Shown piece after piece: positions 44,105-54,973 of a DNA stretch of 64,000 nt. A program made the position numbers and the translations under genes. Position 1 is the stretch's first letter; each line of letters opens with the position of its first letter. Below the pieces are notes generated by a model. It saw nothing but the letters and a program-made list of their open reading frames with translations. It did not search any database and was not told where the DNA came from. Source of the DNA: Lucinisca nassula (lineage: Eukaryota > Mollusca > Bivalvia > Lucinida > Lucinidae); contig OY757020.1 in the NCBI GenBank assembly GCA_963580285.1, positions 96,785,497 through 96,849,496 on the forward strand. Reading direction: 5' to 3'.

Positions 44105-45482
44105 GAACAAGAATTCCGCCGAAGGCTATGTCGCGCATGTGGGGGCGCAAAGTCACCAAACCATGACATCTAGGCCAAGATCAAACATAGATGCTTGCAT
44201 AAAAGGCTTGTGCTAAGTATCATTAACAAGAATTCCGCCGAAGGCTATGTCGCGCCTGTGGGGGTGCAAAGTCACCCAACCATGATATGTAGGTCAAGGT
44301 CAAACATAGATGTTTGCACAAAAGTTTCCATTCTCAAATGCAAGCTTGTACTAAGTATCATTAAGCTCTAATAATTCTTGAGAAATGAACTTAACCATTA
44401 GGGTGAACACTAGGGTGGTGGCAACATTTTACAATGTCGGTGAACCATGAAATGTAGGTCAAGATCAAATATGGATGCTTGCATTTAAGTTGACATCCAC
44501 AGATACAAGTTTGTACCAAGTATCATTAATGTAGCTCTTATAGTCAGTGAACCATGAAATGTAGGTCAAGGTCAAATATGGATGCTTTCATTTAAGTTGC
44601 CATCCCGAGATATAAGTTTGTACCAAGTATCATTAATGAAGCTCTTATGGTTCTTGAGAAATTAACTTGACAAGTATGGTGAGCACTAGGGCGGTCGCCA
44701 TATTTTTTTACAAAGTCAGTGAACCATGAAATTTAGGTCAAGGTCAAATATGGATGCTTGCATTGAAGTTGCCATCCACAGATTCAAGTTTGTACCAAAT
44801 ATCATTAATGAAGCTCTTATAGTTCTTGAGAAATAAACTTGACCATTAGGGTGAACCCTAGGGTGGTCGCAATATTTTACAAAGTCAGTGAACCATGAAA
44901 TGTAGGTCAAGGTGAAATATGGATGCTTGCATGTAAGTTGCAATCCCCAGACACCAGTTTGTATGAAGTATCATAAATGAAGCTCTTATAGTTCTTGAGA
45001 AATTAACTTGAACCTTAGGGTGAACGCTAGGGTGGTCGCAATATCTTACGAAGTCAGTGACCCATGAAATGTAGGTCAAGGTCAAATATGGTTGCTTGCA
45101 TGTAAGTTGTCATCCCGTGATACAAGTTTGTACCAACTACCAAGTATCATAAATGAAGCTCTTATAGTTCTTGAGAAATAAACTTGAACCTTAGGGTGAA
45201 CGCTAGGGTGGTCACAATATCTAACGAAGTCAGTGACCCATGAAATGTAGGTCAAGGTCAAATATGGTTGCTTGCATGTAAGTTGTCATACCGTGATACA
45301 AGTTTGTACCAAGTATCATAAATGAAGCTCTTATAGTTCTTGAGAAATAAACTTGAACCTCAGGGTGAACGCTAGGGTGGTAGCAAATGTTGACGCGTTG
45401 ACAAACGGATGGACGAACGATCGGAAACCGGGCGCCCATATCGCGCCATGCTAATAGCAGGCACGACAATAAAACCGAAAAA
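44105..45482 (+). mobile_element. ~180-bp tandem-core element (aagaattccgcc type)
   Basis: Two copies of AAGAATTCCGCCGAAGGCTA, then seven or eight cores with GAAATGTAGGTCAAGGTCAA, AAGTTTGTACCAAGTATCAT and AGGGTGAACGCTAGGGTGGT, and a tail with gcgcccatatcgcgccatg. Open minus-strand frames in it are by-products of the repeat. Confidence 0.75.
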
Positions 45483-45651
45483 GATAGGCCTGACACCCCT
45501 TATATGACAAATGGACTTGTCCAACATATAGTAATGGAAGAGTCCACTAGTATACAATCGGTTATGAATTAAGTCACCATTGATCATATATTTTTTATGG
45601 CTCTGGTCATCATTCATATCAAATGCTGTAGATCCCAAAACAATCACTCAC

Positions 45652-45717
45652 CTCTTCTCCATATAGAGGAATATCTTTGTATGGGTTCACAGAAATCAGT
45701 ATATCACCAATGTATGT
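45652..45717 (-). CDS. Myosin exon 2
   Basis: Exactly 22 codons, phase 0 at both ends, reading TYIGDILISVNPYKDIPLYG then EE. This is the near-invariant strand and loop before the P-loop in myosin motors. The acceptor is a T-run followed by CAG; the donor is GTGAGT. Too short to stand out as an open frame, but unmistakable by motif. Confidence 0.92.
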
Positions 45718-46121
45718 CTGAAAAAAAAACAGGCAATTATGTTTATTACATAATACATGTTTATTACATAATACATGTACATTAGCATAATACATGTACA
45801 TTAGCATGAAAAAAATCATTGAATGATTTTTTCAGCTGGTAGCTATTTTGGGATGTAAAAAAAAATTGATTAGTGCTTTCCAAGCTTCCCCATAAATATT
45901 TCATTTATCAAGCTTGTTCTAGATGCATAAATGCCAGGCAGTTCAAAAACTGAACATAAATGAATTTTTTTTAAAAAGTGAATACCCAGATCAGATGATG
46001 CAATCTGCAGTATCTGATCAGGATCGTCAATATTTGCTGAAAGCATGTTAAGTTTTGTTAAACTTAAAATGATTGAAAACCCTGACATGCCTTACACTGC
46101 AATTAGGTCTGTCTATTCATT

Positions 46122-46388
46122 TGAGTTGAGGTTTAATGTCACCGTCGACATTATTTAGGTCATTTTGGAAATGTTGCTTCCAATTTTGTGGGACTTTTAC
46201 CCGACATTGAGATAAAATGACATCCCAAGCCCTGCATGCCAATGAAAACAAAAGGCTTACCGTTATTTGCATTGGACAGTCTGCCTGGGCAGGCTTAGTC
46301 CTTCTAAGCGGTTTACCGGTACTCATGTGTGGTCAGTTTCAGCTCTGCATGGAATCTATTTCTCCAAGCCCCGATGGCGGGGACTAGC
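46122..46388 (-). mobile_element. SINE family A, diverged
   Basis: TTGAGTTGAGGTTTAATGTC tail to the caagccccgatggcgggg head. Confidence 0.65.
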
Positions 46389-46481
46389 AATTAGATCTGT
46401 CCAAAGTTATTCCTGGTAGGTGAAATATGCTACTGGTTATTAAACAGAACTTAATAAAAATCTGCTAATGGTATGTCCCGA

Positions 46482-46545
46482 CAAAAAGGTATAGAGTATA
46501 TAGAAAAATGACCATTATGGTCATTTTTCTATATACTCTATACCT
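46482..46545. repeat. Perfect hairpin
   Basis: AAAAGGTATAGAGTATATAG ... and its complement around gaccattatggtc; a core of a ttataacac-type MITE. Confidence 0.6.
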
Positions 46546-46759
46546 TTTTGGGGATTCAGCTTTAACTCTTTAGACATCCAAAACCATGTTGTCATGAACA
46601 GTGTTATAAAGAGGTTTTGAGGTACCTTTGTGTCACACAACAGTTATTTAGCTAACATTTTGTTGACTTTATTATTGTTTGCATTCCAGCAATACTGTTA
46701 TAAATAAAGATTTTTGCAGCATTTTGGTTTTATGACCCTTTCGAGAGTATCTCACCTAT

Positions 46760-46925
46760 TTCAAGCTCATCGTTAACAGAGGTGGGCAAAAACCAGATTA
46801 ATCTGAGAAAGACCACCTGTCCCTCCATTGCAGAACTTGGCCTCTCACTGTAAGTGACCCGAGTAAGGCTCGAGCCCCCAGCAGAGAGAACAGATTCTTG
46901 TTTCATAGCAACAGATAAGGTGGTT
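46760..46925 (-). mobile_element. tRNA-derived SINE (family D), fragment
   Basis: GTGGGCAAAAACCAGATTAA, TCCATTGCAGAACTTGG and GGCTCGAGCCCCC match 63480-63613. Confidence 0.5.
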
Positions 46926-46971
46926 TTTGCTGACAACTCAAGGATAATTTTCCTCGTTTTCCCTTATATAC

Positions 46972-47184
46972 TTAACCCTTGACCTGCTGAATCTTTAAAG
47001 ATGCCACACCCACCACTGATTATCAACCAATCAGATTTCTTGATGCAAATCATTGCACTAAATTCATAAACTTAATGACAAACAATGAAGATCCTGATCA
47101 GACGGCTTCTTCAGAAGCCATCTGATCTGGATCTACATTGTTTGAGGGATAAGACATATCTGGGCACAGCAGAACAAGGGTTAA
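46972..47184. mobile_element. TTAA MITE (213 bp), copy 9
   Basis: Ends in the TTAA at 47181 that also starts the next copy. Confidence 0.8.
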
Positions 47185-47393
47185 CCCTTGTCCTGCTAAT
47201 CCCGGATATGCCTTATCTTTGAAACAATGTAGGTCCAGATCAGATGGCTTCTGACGAAGCCATCTGATCAGGATCTACATTGTTTGTCATTCAGATTGTG
47301 AATTTGTTGTAATAATTTGCTACAGGCAATCTGATTGGTTGATAATCGGTAGTGGGTGTGGCATATATGAATATTCAGCAGGACAAGGGTTAA
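47181..47393. mobile_element. TTAA MITE (213 bp), copy 10
   Basis: Opposite to copy 9 and sharing its TTAA. Fifty-five bases from the donor of myosin exon 1. Confidence 0.8.
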
Positions 47394-47448
47394 GTTGTGA
47401 GTATTCATTAGAAGCACCTCATCAAGGGTTTTCTATGGGTTTACTTAC

Positions 47449-47556
47449 ATATATCACATTTTTCTTGTAACGATGGTGGATTTCGTCTGTCAGCGTGGCT
47501 TCATCTAAATCACTGAGTGTGGCAAGGTCATGTGTGGTTCCTTTCTGTGGACCCAT
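47449..47556 (-). CDS. Myosin exon 1 (start codon exon)
   Basis: Codes 36 residues, beginning MGPQKGTTHDLATLSDLDE and ending YKKNVIY. The DLATL motif followed by a basic helix is the usual entry to a myosin motor. The ATG at 47556 has A at -3 and G at +4, and an in-frame TAA lies 6 bases upstream, so it is the first possible start in this exon. The donor is GTAAGT, phase 0. A CAG six bases before codon AAA (residue 5) could act as a phase-0 acceptor if an upstream exon is used instead. No kinase domain precedes it. Confidence 0.85.
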
Positions 47557-48050
47557 TGTTTATACTGGCTCAGAAAACTGGTATGAATTACCATTGATGT
47601 ACATGTAGCTATGCAAAACCATACTAAGACCTTGTGAAAAGAAAATCAAATCTGTCGTGATAGATCTTTGGATTGCAGTCCCTGTTACACAGCCAGAGTA
47701 AATTACTGACTAAAAAGGAGAAAAAATATATTTTAAGTGATTGATATACCTATCTTTCACATTCAATGTGCATGAAAATTTATAATCCAAAATATTTAAA
47801 ATATCATTATCATTCAGATTAAGCAATAAGTTAATTTCTGAAATATAAATTTATATACATGTATGTATTAGTATTTCCATATGCATGTACATGATATGAG
47901 TATTCTAAACAAGAATCAGTGAACAGTCAATCTGTTCTAGTTCATATGTCGACAGAGAACTATGTCAAAAGCTGACTTAACCATCTAAACTCCTTTGGAT
48001 TTGCTACTGATATTCTGATAGCATAGCTCAATGGTTAACAAGTCTGTGAA
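47557..48050. other. 5' flank of myosin exon 1
   Basis: AT-rich sequence without a recognised repeat. It would hold the 5' leader or an upstream intron. No TATA box or splice site can be assigned with confidence. Confidence 0.4.
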
Positions 48051-48418
48051 ATAAATACCCCTCTAAACCCTACTTTATATTGAGAAAAGTGGGGTTTACA
48101 GGGATATACATTATTTTTGCTCAAAAAGCTACCCTACGAAAACATGCCTGTTCAAATATATTAACAATTCCACCACCGAAAGAATGAAAATTTTCTGATA
48201 AAAATTCTGGTAGTTTTTTTATTTCTGCTCTACACATAGATTTTGGGTATTCTTTAGAACCGCCTCGACGAGGTGGTTCTAACGAGTACCCGCAATGTAT
48301 GTTTCTGAGCAGAAATAAGAAAAATAATATATACCCATGTAAATCTCATGTTTTACTATATAATTATAAAAGTGGGGTTAAATGGCATTAAAACTATATT
48401 GGTGTGTTTTCGTGATGG
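48050..48418. mobile_element. ATCACGAAAACAC-type MITE
   Basis: ACGAAAACATGCCTGTTCAA to GTGTGTTTTCGTGATGG with the TTTAGAACCGCCTCGACGAG hairpin. The left 80 bases are an extra inverted end piece. Confidence 0.65.
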
Positions 48419-48639
48419 ATTGTGGTTACTCATCAGGACCGCCTCATTGATTGGACTGTCAAAACATTTCATCTGAAAAATGCCAGCTCTAGAGATCTGT
48501 GAAAGATGCCTTTATACGTCAATAAACGATCTTAACCCTTTTTGTACCAAATGTAATCTTCCTCCTTATATATAGCAGGAGTCCATTTCAAAATTTAGAG
48601 GTGTAAAGTTGTGTTTTCTACTAAGTTTATTTGGAAAAT

Positions 48640-48735
48640 GGCTGAACTTTTTGCAAACAGTGTAGGCCCTGAACAGATGCTTCATTCTGTGGCATCTGAT
48701 CTGGGCCTGCACTGTTTGCCAGGGTACCCGTTTTG
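48640..48735. repeat. Hairpin repeat
   Basis: AACAGTGTAGGCCCTGAACA ... TGGCATCTGATCTGGGCCTG. Confidence 0.5.
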
Positions 48736-48779
48736 GGATTTCCAGTACAAAATGGGTTACATGTTGAACTTTTTCCTTC

Positions 48780-49620
48780 ATTCGCCGGAAATTACCGAGT
48801 TGAATATCGATTTCCGTAGGAAATCGGCAGTTAAAGTTACCTGTATATTTTGAAGGTTTTTTATATTAAAATTATGAAGGAAAAAAATCTTAACTCCTCG
48901 TATCTTATTTATCCTTAACACTAGAAAAAAGTCACTGTTATCCTCATGTGAGAAAATTATTCAGTTTTTATTTGGTGCATTTCAAAGTGATGAATAATTA
49001 ATTCTTATTGCTTCCATCTGCAATTTAATGTCATGCCTATATGCTCCATAGACGGCAATGTATTTTTTAAAAAAAACGTTCAGATTTCCATGTTTGGTTG
49101 CCAATATTAAATAGAAATGATTTGTTTGGAATTAAGTCACTGTTATATACTGTTAGACTGTTGTTCAAAGTTTACGATGATATAAAGTTTATTTCTACTG
49201 AAAAATGATAAATTGCTTCCCCGAGAGCTTAAAAATCGTTTATAAGCTGTTTTTCAGTACTGCCGTTCATGATGCGAAAATCGCTAAGTCCACATTATAT
49301 GTACCAGAAATCGTATCAAACCTGTGAAGCTTTTTTGTATTAATTTTGTAATTACTAGTAATAAACAACATGCGGATAATATACTTGATACAGTGGTTAT
49401 ATTTCTCGGACTTCTTTATTTTATTTTGTCTCAGTTTTGTTAAGATTTCAAGATTTCAAGATTTATTATCGACTATAACTCCAACATTTTTGTTTTCATT
49501 CATTATGAATGGGCGGCAAATATGTCAAAAGGACAAAAAATGTCGAAATCATTAACTGTGAAATGGCGATTAAATGGCGATTAAAACCACCATGAAAAGT
49601 TAATTGGCAGACTGAAGCCA
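48780..49620. other. Unique AT-rich stretch, no feature recognised
   Basis: About 840 bp free of the repeats seen elsewhere. One open frame (49370-49555, plus) is hydrophobic and short, with no splice or start context. Confidence 0.4.
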
Positions 49621-49629
49621 GTGACTGAT

Positions 49630-49790
49630 TTTGTTTGTTTGTATTGGAGTTTAACGACCCAGTCAACACTATTTAGGTCAGTTTTGAGCCGGTCAGTTTA
49701 CCTGCCCACACTTTTCCTGATCAAGCTTATACGTAAGCGGTTAACCAGTACAGTGCACATTCGCCTCATCGAGGGGGTTCAAACGAGCAC
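49630..49790 (-). mobile_element. SINE family B fragment
   Basis: TTGGAGTTTAACGACCCAGT tail and GCGGTTAACCAGTACAGTGC of the tRNA-headed family. Confidence 0.65.
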
Positions 49791-50012
49791 CAACAATCTA
49801 TGTCTTGTGCAGAACAAAACACTGTTTGCTAATCTGTTAATTTCTGTTAATGAGTTTCAACTCTGCCTGTCCGCACAGTTACTTTGCAAACAGTGTAGAG
49901 CATGGTGCGACTGCTCAGGATGAGCCGTCTTTTCTCCAGATCTACACTGTCTGCCATTCTGTTGATGACTTTGATTAAACCACCGTCAATAAAAATGGAA
50001 TTGTCTAAATTC

Positions 50013-50250
50013 ACATTACGAAATCACGCCTATACTGACAAATTTTACCACAAAAAAAAAAATAAAAAAAAAAAATGTTAAGATAGAAAATTCTGCTATT
50101 TTTCATACGTCTGTTCCAAAAATAGATTATATGAACTCGTCAGAACCGCCTCGGTGAGGCAGTTCTAACGAGTATCCACAATCTTTGTTTTGATAAAAAA
50201 TAAGAAAAAATAATGTATACTACTGTAAACCCCAGTTTTACTGTATAAAA
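50013..50250. mobile_element. ATCACGAAAACAC-type MITE
   Basis: TTACGAAATCACGCCTATAC end, hairpin GTCAGAACCGCCTCGGTGAG; the right end is replaced by the next repeat. Confidence 0.65.
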
Positions 50251-50255
50251 CTTAT

Positions 50256-51055
50256 TTATCTTCACTGCAGCTGGTGCTGTGCCGTGTGGCGGTCGTAAAA
50301 AGTCTCCCCGTACATCCATCATAGTGCAGATTATATTTTCTGGTCCTTTGGGATCATTGGGTTCATTTAGAATCATTTTGAAAATAGAGTTCTGCTTAAG
50401 CCGGTGCTTGAGGGCGTGGCCGGTGTCGCACATTTCAGTACTGGTCATGAACAGACTCAATAAAACCGAGTGTGAAATTTTCGTTTATTTGGTGTATTCT
50501 TTGCTTCCAAAGGATCTAACTATTCAGAACTTATTTATCTTCACTGCAGCTGGTGCTGTGCCGTGTGTTTTCTGGTCCTTTGACATCATTGAGTGCATTT
50601 AGAATCATTTTGAAAATAGAGTTCTGCTTAAGCCAGTGCTTGAGTGCGTGGCCGGTGTCGCACATTTCAGTACTGGTCATGAACAGACTCAATAAAACCG
50701 AGTCTGCTATTTTCGTTTATTTGGTGTATTCTTTGCTTCCAAAGGATCTAACTATTCAGAACTTATTTATCTTCACTGCAGCTGGTGCTGTGCCGTGTGG
50801 CGGCCGTAAAAAGTCTCCCCGTACATCCATCATAGTGCAGATTATGTTTTCTGGTCCTTTGACATCATTGAGTTCATTTAGAATCATTTTGGAAATAGAG
50901 TTCTGCTTAAGCCAGTGCTAGAGGGCGTGGCCGGTATTGCACATTTCAGTACTGGTCATGAACAGACTCAATAAAACCGAGTCTGCTATTTTCGTTTATT
51001 TGGTGTATTCTTTGCTTCCAAAAGATCTAACTATTCAGAACTTATTTAAGGATTT
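50256..51055 (+). repeat. CTGCAGCTGGTGCTGTGCC tandem triplication
   Basis: Three copies of a ~240-270-bp unit (starts near 50258, 50530, 50768) with CCTTTGGGATCATT or CCTTTGACATCATT, GAAAATAGAGTTCTGC and CAATAAAACCGAGT. The middle copy lacks about 35 bases. Confidence 0.8.
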
Positions 51056-51089
51056 ACGATAATATAGGTGTGTATTTGTGATGAGAGCT

Positions 51090-51300
51090 GGATCAATCAA
51101 TCAATCAAATATTTTATTCTGTCAATCTATCATACATAATGGCAATATAAGGCGATACAAACAATTGTTATATTAATTCAGAGATGAAAGAATCTACTTT
51201 AGTAGAAACCGTCCTCTATCCGAATTTTCCACTATTTTCCGCATATCAAAGGTATGTTAATAAAGGCATTTCTTTTGCTTGTTTGATTTGAGGTTTTAGA
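51090..51300. other. No clear feature
   Basis: Mixed unique sequence with a 'caatcaatcaatcaaatattttattctgtc' start and a SINE A tail remnant at 51278-51296. Confidence 0.3.
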
Positions 51301-51539
51301 GTAACAGTCAAATAAATAATGTATACCCTTATAAACCCCAGTTGTACTATATAAAAGTGGGGTACACGTGGGTCAGAATTATATAGGTGTGTTATCGTGA
51401 TGACGAAGTTAACAAACGTGCTTTAATTTAACAATAAGTTGGCGCGTGCCCGTCGTCCCCCACTATGTGTTAATCTTTAAAGTGTCAATCATGTGTAACC
51501 CTTAAAGTGCCAATCATAATATTGAAGATAACAATTTGA

Positions 51540-51558
51540 TTAATTAAATTAAATAAAA

Positions 51559-51609
<51 letters not shown>

Positions 51610-51612
51610 ATT
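51540..51612 (+). repeat. (AAAT)n microsatellite
   Basis: About eighteen units of aaat; a shorter tract lies at 52039-52068. Confidence 0.95.
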
Positions 51613-51749
51613 AACAGTCTCACCATTGTTCACTTTTTGTGATTGATTTGATAGACAATTTTTGTGGTGTCTTCATTTATGTACAGTTTTATTAACCGTT
51701 AAAGTGTAAATCATAACTAGTGCAGATGACATTTTCCAGGTTTTGAGTT

Positions 51750-52336
51750 GATTAATTTCGAAAACACGTCTATTAAAAAATATTGAAAATTTTACCACCA
51801 AAAAATGAAAGTATTCAGATAAAAAAAATTGCTACTTTTCGTATTTCTTCTCGAAACATAAATTGATGGAATAAATATGCCGTATCTGTGACCGACTTTT
51901 AAGGCACTTTTTATATCTTTCTTGAATTCTTAAAGTGTCAACCATAGCTCGACAAACAACATTTTTCGAAATTGTGTTAAAATTGTTTAGGACAAACATT
52001 ACAGCCAATTCAAATATGAGTGAAATGTCCTTTATAATTAATAAATAAATACATAAATAAATAAATAGGCTAATCTGTGTTTACACATTATGTAACTTTT
52101 ATGACGTCCTTTCAAGTATTCAGGAAATATCTTATACAATATACTGTATATCGGTGTAGTGTTAACTCTTAAGGTGTCAATCATGACTTGGGAAGACAAC
52201 ATTTTTCAAAATGTGTTCACCTATAAGTTACTTTTTATGGCGTCCTTTTAATTATTCAGGAAATATCTTATACAATATACTGTATATCGGTGTAAGATAT
52301 TAACTCTTAAGGTGTCAATTATGACTGCGGCAGACC
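51750..52336. other. AT-rich stretch with duplicated segment
   Basis: GGAAATATCTTATACAATAT...CTGTATATCGGTGTA occurs twice (52127-52160, 52259-52293), a ~130-bp tandem duplication. Also one decayed ATCACGAAAACAC-type end at 51760. Confidence 0.5.
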
Positions 52337-52600
52337 ATCACGAAAATTTGACCCCTATAACCCCTCTTTCATATGGTAAAACTTGGGTTTGCAGGGGTAT
52401 ACATTATTTTTCTTATTTCTTCTTAAAAACCTAGATTGTGGGTACTCGTTAGAACCGCCTCGCCGAGGCGGTTCCAACGAGTATCCACAATCTATGTCTT
52501 GAGCAGAAATAAGAAAAATATCTTCTTTTTTTCATCTGAAAATTTTCATTTTTTTGGTGGTAAAATTTACAAAGTATATGTATAGGCGTGTTTTCGTCAT
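52337..52600. mobile_element. ATCACGAAAACAC-type MITE, intact
   Basis: ATCACGAAAATTTGACCCC end to TAGGCGTGTTTTCGTCATG with a perfect GTTAGAACCGCCTCGCCGAG hairpin. Confidence 0.75.
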
Positions 52601-52649
52601 GGAACAAAATTGGGTTTAATGTAAGAACTTGCTCATCTGAGTTCATCTC

Positions 52650-52948
52650 GGCTCCCGCCCATAGGGGCTTGAAGAAATATATGGGCTGCATGATGCATCC
52701 ACGCAGAGCTGAATCCGGCCCGCACAATAGTACTGGTAAACCGCTTAGAGGATCTAAGCCTCATGTCAAGGAACCGCGGTGCGAGGCGGATGCTAATAAA
52801 CCCTATTGGTTTCATTTGGCGACAGGGCTTGAGATGTCAGTTCATTTCAATGTCGGTAAAAGTCCCATAAAATTGTAAGCAACGTCTCCAAAATGACCTT
52901 TACCGTGTTGACGGGGACGTTAAACCTCAAATCAAACAAACAAACAAA
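52650..52948 (+). mobile_element. SINE family A, full length
   Basis: CCGCCCATAGGGGCTTGAAG head to CAAATCAAACAAACAAACAA tail. Repeated TCTGAGTTCATCT on both sides (52636, 52950) is the likely target duplication. Confidence 0.85.
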
Positions 52949-53164
52949 ATCTGAGTTCATCTTGATCGAGTCTTATAGGCGTGTGTTCGTGATTGCATGG
53001 CTAACAATATTTTTCATGGCGTTATTTATTTAAATAAATAGATAAAATAAATGCATAAAAAGATCGGAGTCAAGAGATTTCACGTATCATATTTGACCTT
53101 AGTCCTTATTTAAAATCACTGGACAAGAGACTGACAAGAGATATAGACCCAATATCCTACATGT

Positions 53165-53315
53165 CAAAAAAAAAAATAATAATAATAAATAATAAAAAAA
53201 AAAAAATAAACAAAAAAAAACCCTACTACTACTACTACTACTAATATTGATAATTAGAATAATAATAATAATTATTCTTATTATTCTTATTATTATTACT
53301 ATTATTAAGCAATTC
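53165..53315 (+). repeat. AT-rich simple repeats
   Basis: A-runs, (AAT)n, (ACT)n and (ATT)n in succession. Confidence 0.9.
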
Positions 53316-53467
53316 TACATAATGTAGCTCTTCAATATGTTAAATATGTTCGTTCATACTAGATGGCTCGAAATGAAAAGGCATGGTTGTTACTTCAAGA
53401 AGTTCTTTTTCATATTTAGATAGCCTTAATTTGAGCACTACTTAAGCGCTCCTTTGAATACCTACAG

Positions 53468-53660
53468 GTAGATCAAAGTGTCATATCTGCAGATATATGA
53501 TTAATGATTGCCTGAGGTCAGCGACTGGAGAAAAAATATTGGCTACTCTTTACCTTGATCCCAGTGGTGTACAGGGAGATAACTCGAATATCTCGCCCAG
53601 ATGGGTTTTAACGGAAATTCACGATTTATTCCGATCGCCGCCTATGAAGGAAAAAGTTCG
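53468..53660 (+). CDS. Candidate internal or first exon, unknown protein
   Basis: Between ATACCTACAG and GTATGTTT is an open frame of 63 codons plus two bases at each end. It reads RSKCHICRYMINDCLRSATG, then LATLYLDPSG, ISPRWVLTEIHDLF and PPMKEK. An ATG at 53497 could be a start. Composition is protein-like and the stretch is not one of the repeats. It does not join in phase to the exon at 57377, so an intervening exon or a separate gene is needed. Confidence 0.42.
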
Positions 53661-53667
53661 GTATGTT

Positions 53668-53815
53668 TGCTGGAATTTAACGGCCCAGTCAACACTATTT
53701 AGGTCATTTGCCGGTCAGTTTACCTATCCACACTTTTCCTTGGCAGGCCTATACGTAAACTGTTAACCAGTAGAGTGCACATTCTTTCGCCAGAAACTGA
53801 CAACTGCCCTTCTTG
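53668..53815 (-). mobile_element. SINE family B fragment
   Basis: GGAATTTAACGGCCCAGTCA tail to TTCGCCAGAAACTGACAACT; lacks the tRNA head. Confidence 0.7.
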
Positions 53816-53849
53816 AATGGATTAATGTTACAAGAACAAAGGCTGGAGT

Positions 53850-53963
53850 GAATGTACTATGACTTGGTTTTGGTGTTTTAATTTTGGCACATTTCATCGT
53901 GCTAGTGAATGTACTATGACTTGGTTTTGGTGTTTTAATTTTGGCACATTTCATCGTGCTATT
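53850..53963 (+). repeat. 57-bp direct duplication
   Basis: GTGAATGTACTATGACTTGG ... TTTCATCGTGCTA is present twice back to back. Confidence 0.85.
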
Positions 53964-54170
53964 AACCCTTATCCTGCTGAATACAACAACTCCTGCCTTT
54001 GTTAACAGTGTAGATCAAGATCAGATGGCTTCTGAGGAATCCATCTGATCAGGATCTACAGTGTTTGTCATGCAGTTTGTAAAGTGAACAAAAAAATACA
54101 TCAAGTATTATGATTGGCTGATAGTGACAGTCAGAAATTGGTGTGGCTAAACAAATTTAATCAGCAGTCC
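53962..54170. mobile_element. TTAA MITE, right end decayed
   Basis: TTAACCCTTATCCTGCTG start and a GATGGCTTCTGAGGAATCC hairpin with a mispair. Confidence 0.7.
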
Positions 54171-54319
54171 TGATCAAAACATTTCATCTAAAATTTGCTA
54201 AAGACACCATTTTAGGACACCAATGTTATATGTTAGAAGAAGAAAGGCTGGAATAAATGTACATTCTATGACTGGGTTTTGGTGGTTTTCATTACTTTAA
54301 CTACCGGTTGTCTGCATAG

Positions 54320-54490
54320 GTTGTTATGAATACCCATGTGAATCCCAGTTTATATAGAGAAAACTTGGTTTACCATGATGTAGAATAACTTCTTTATTTT
54401 AGCTCAGAAACATCTATAGGCTGTGTGTGCTCATTAGAACCAGCTCAATGAGGCAGTTCTAACAAGCACCACAATATATATATATATATA
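54320..54490. mobile_element. Hairpin MITE remnant
   Basis: CTCATTAGAACCAGCTCAAT / GAGGCAGTTCTAAC stem, then a short (TA)n. Confidence 0.5.
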
Positions 54491-54597
54491 AATTTGAAGC
54501 CGAAATTATGAAACTAACACTTTTTTCTATTGGTAAGCGCATATTTTGTTGATTAAGCAGGGTTCCGGAAAGATTTGGGGAAAATTTAAGGTAGTTT

Positions 54598-54829
54598 GGT
54601 TTGTGTTGAGGTTTTACATTCCCATCAACACTATTCAGGTCATTTTGGAGACGTTGCTTCTGATTTTGTGGGACTTTTACCCGAAACTGGAAGCCCTACT
54701 GCCCAGAAGAAACCGGAGGTTTTAGGACAGTCTGACTGGCACCTGTTTTCCTGGGGATTTTCAATTGGTCAAGTTTGGTTGGCTTCCTCTCTGCACAGAA
54801 GCACCATGCAGCCCAATCTATGTCTCCAA

Positions 54830-54862
<33 letters not shown>

Positions 54863-54870
54863 AGCAGGCA
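54598..54870 (-). mobile_element. SINE family A with poly-C tract
   Basis: TGTGTTGAGGTTTTACATTC tail to a caagcc head in which 28 or more C (54831-54859) replace the usual GC hairpin. Confidence 0.65.
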
Positions 54871-54973
54871 AACGTAGCTAGGACGTCAAATCTGCACCGA
54901 CATACATGTGACGTTGCATAAATGTCATAACCTTGTATTGACGTTGATGTGATGTCACAATTTTGTCCTGTAC

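Larger units (their letters stand above)
5362..47556 (-). other. Gene span: unconventional myosin motor, class III-like, 5' part
   Basis: Eleven coding exons spread over 42 kb join in one frame (446 codons) with GT/AG borders, and all ten junction phases agree. The product is a myosin motor, an actin-activated ATPase. In order: a DLATL N-terminal segment (residue 11 on), TYIGDILISVNPY (37-49), P-loop GESGAGKT (100-107), switch [10 protein letters not shown] (151-159), MLEKSR helix, HLCNIE strand, RDALAK helix, switch II DMAGFE (382-387) and relay [12 protein letters not shown]. Nucleotide-binding residues are intact, so an active motor is expected. Resemblance to class III myosins is strongest in my reading, but those normally begin with a protein kinase and this one begins directly at the motor. 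Class assignment is tentative. Later exons lie left of the window. Introns of 1.2-7 kb are mostly repeats. Confidence 0.9.

Noticed and set aside
45230..45647. Minus-strand frames of about 90 codons
   Set aside because: They cover the ~180-bp array and a hairpin repeat; similar frames recur in each unit.
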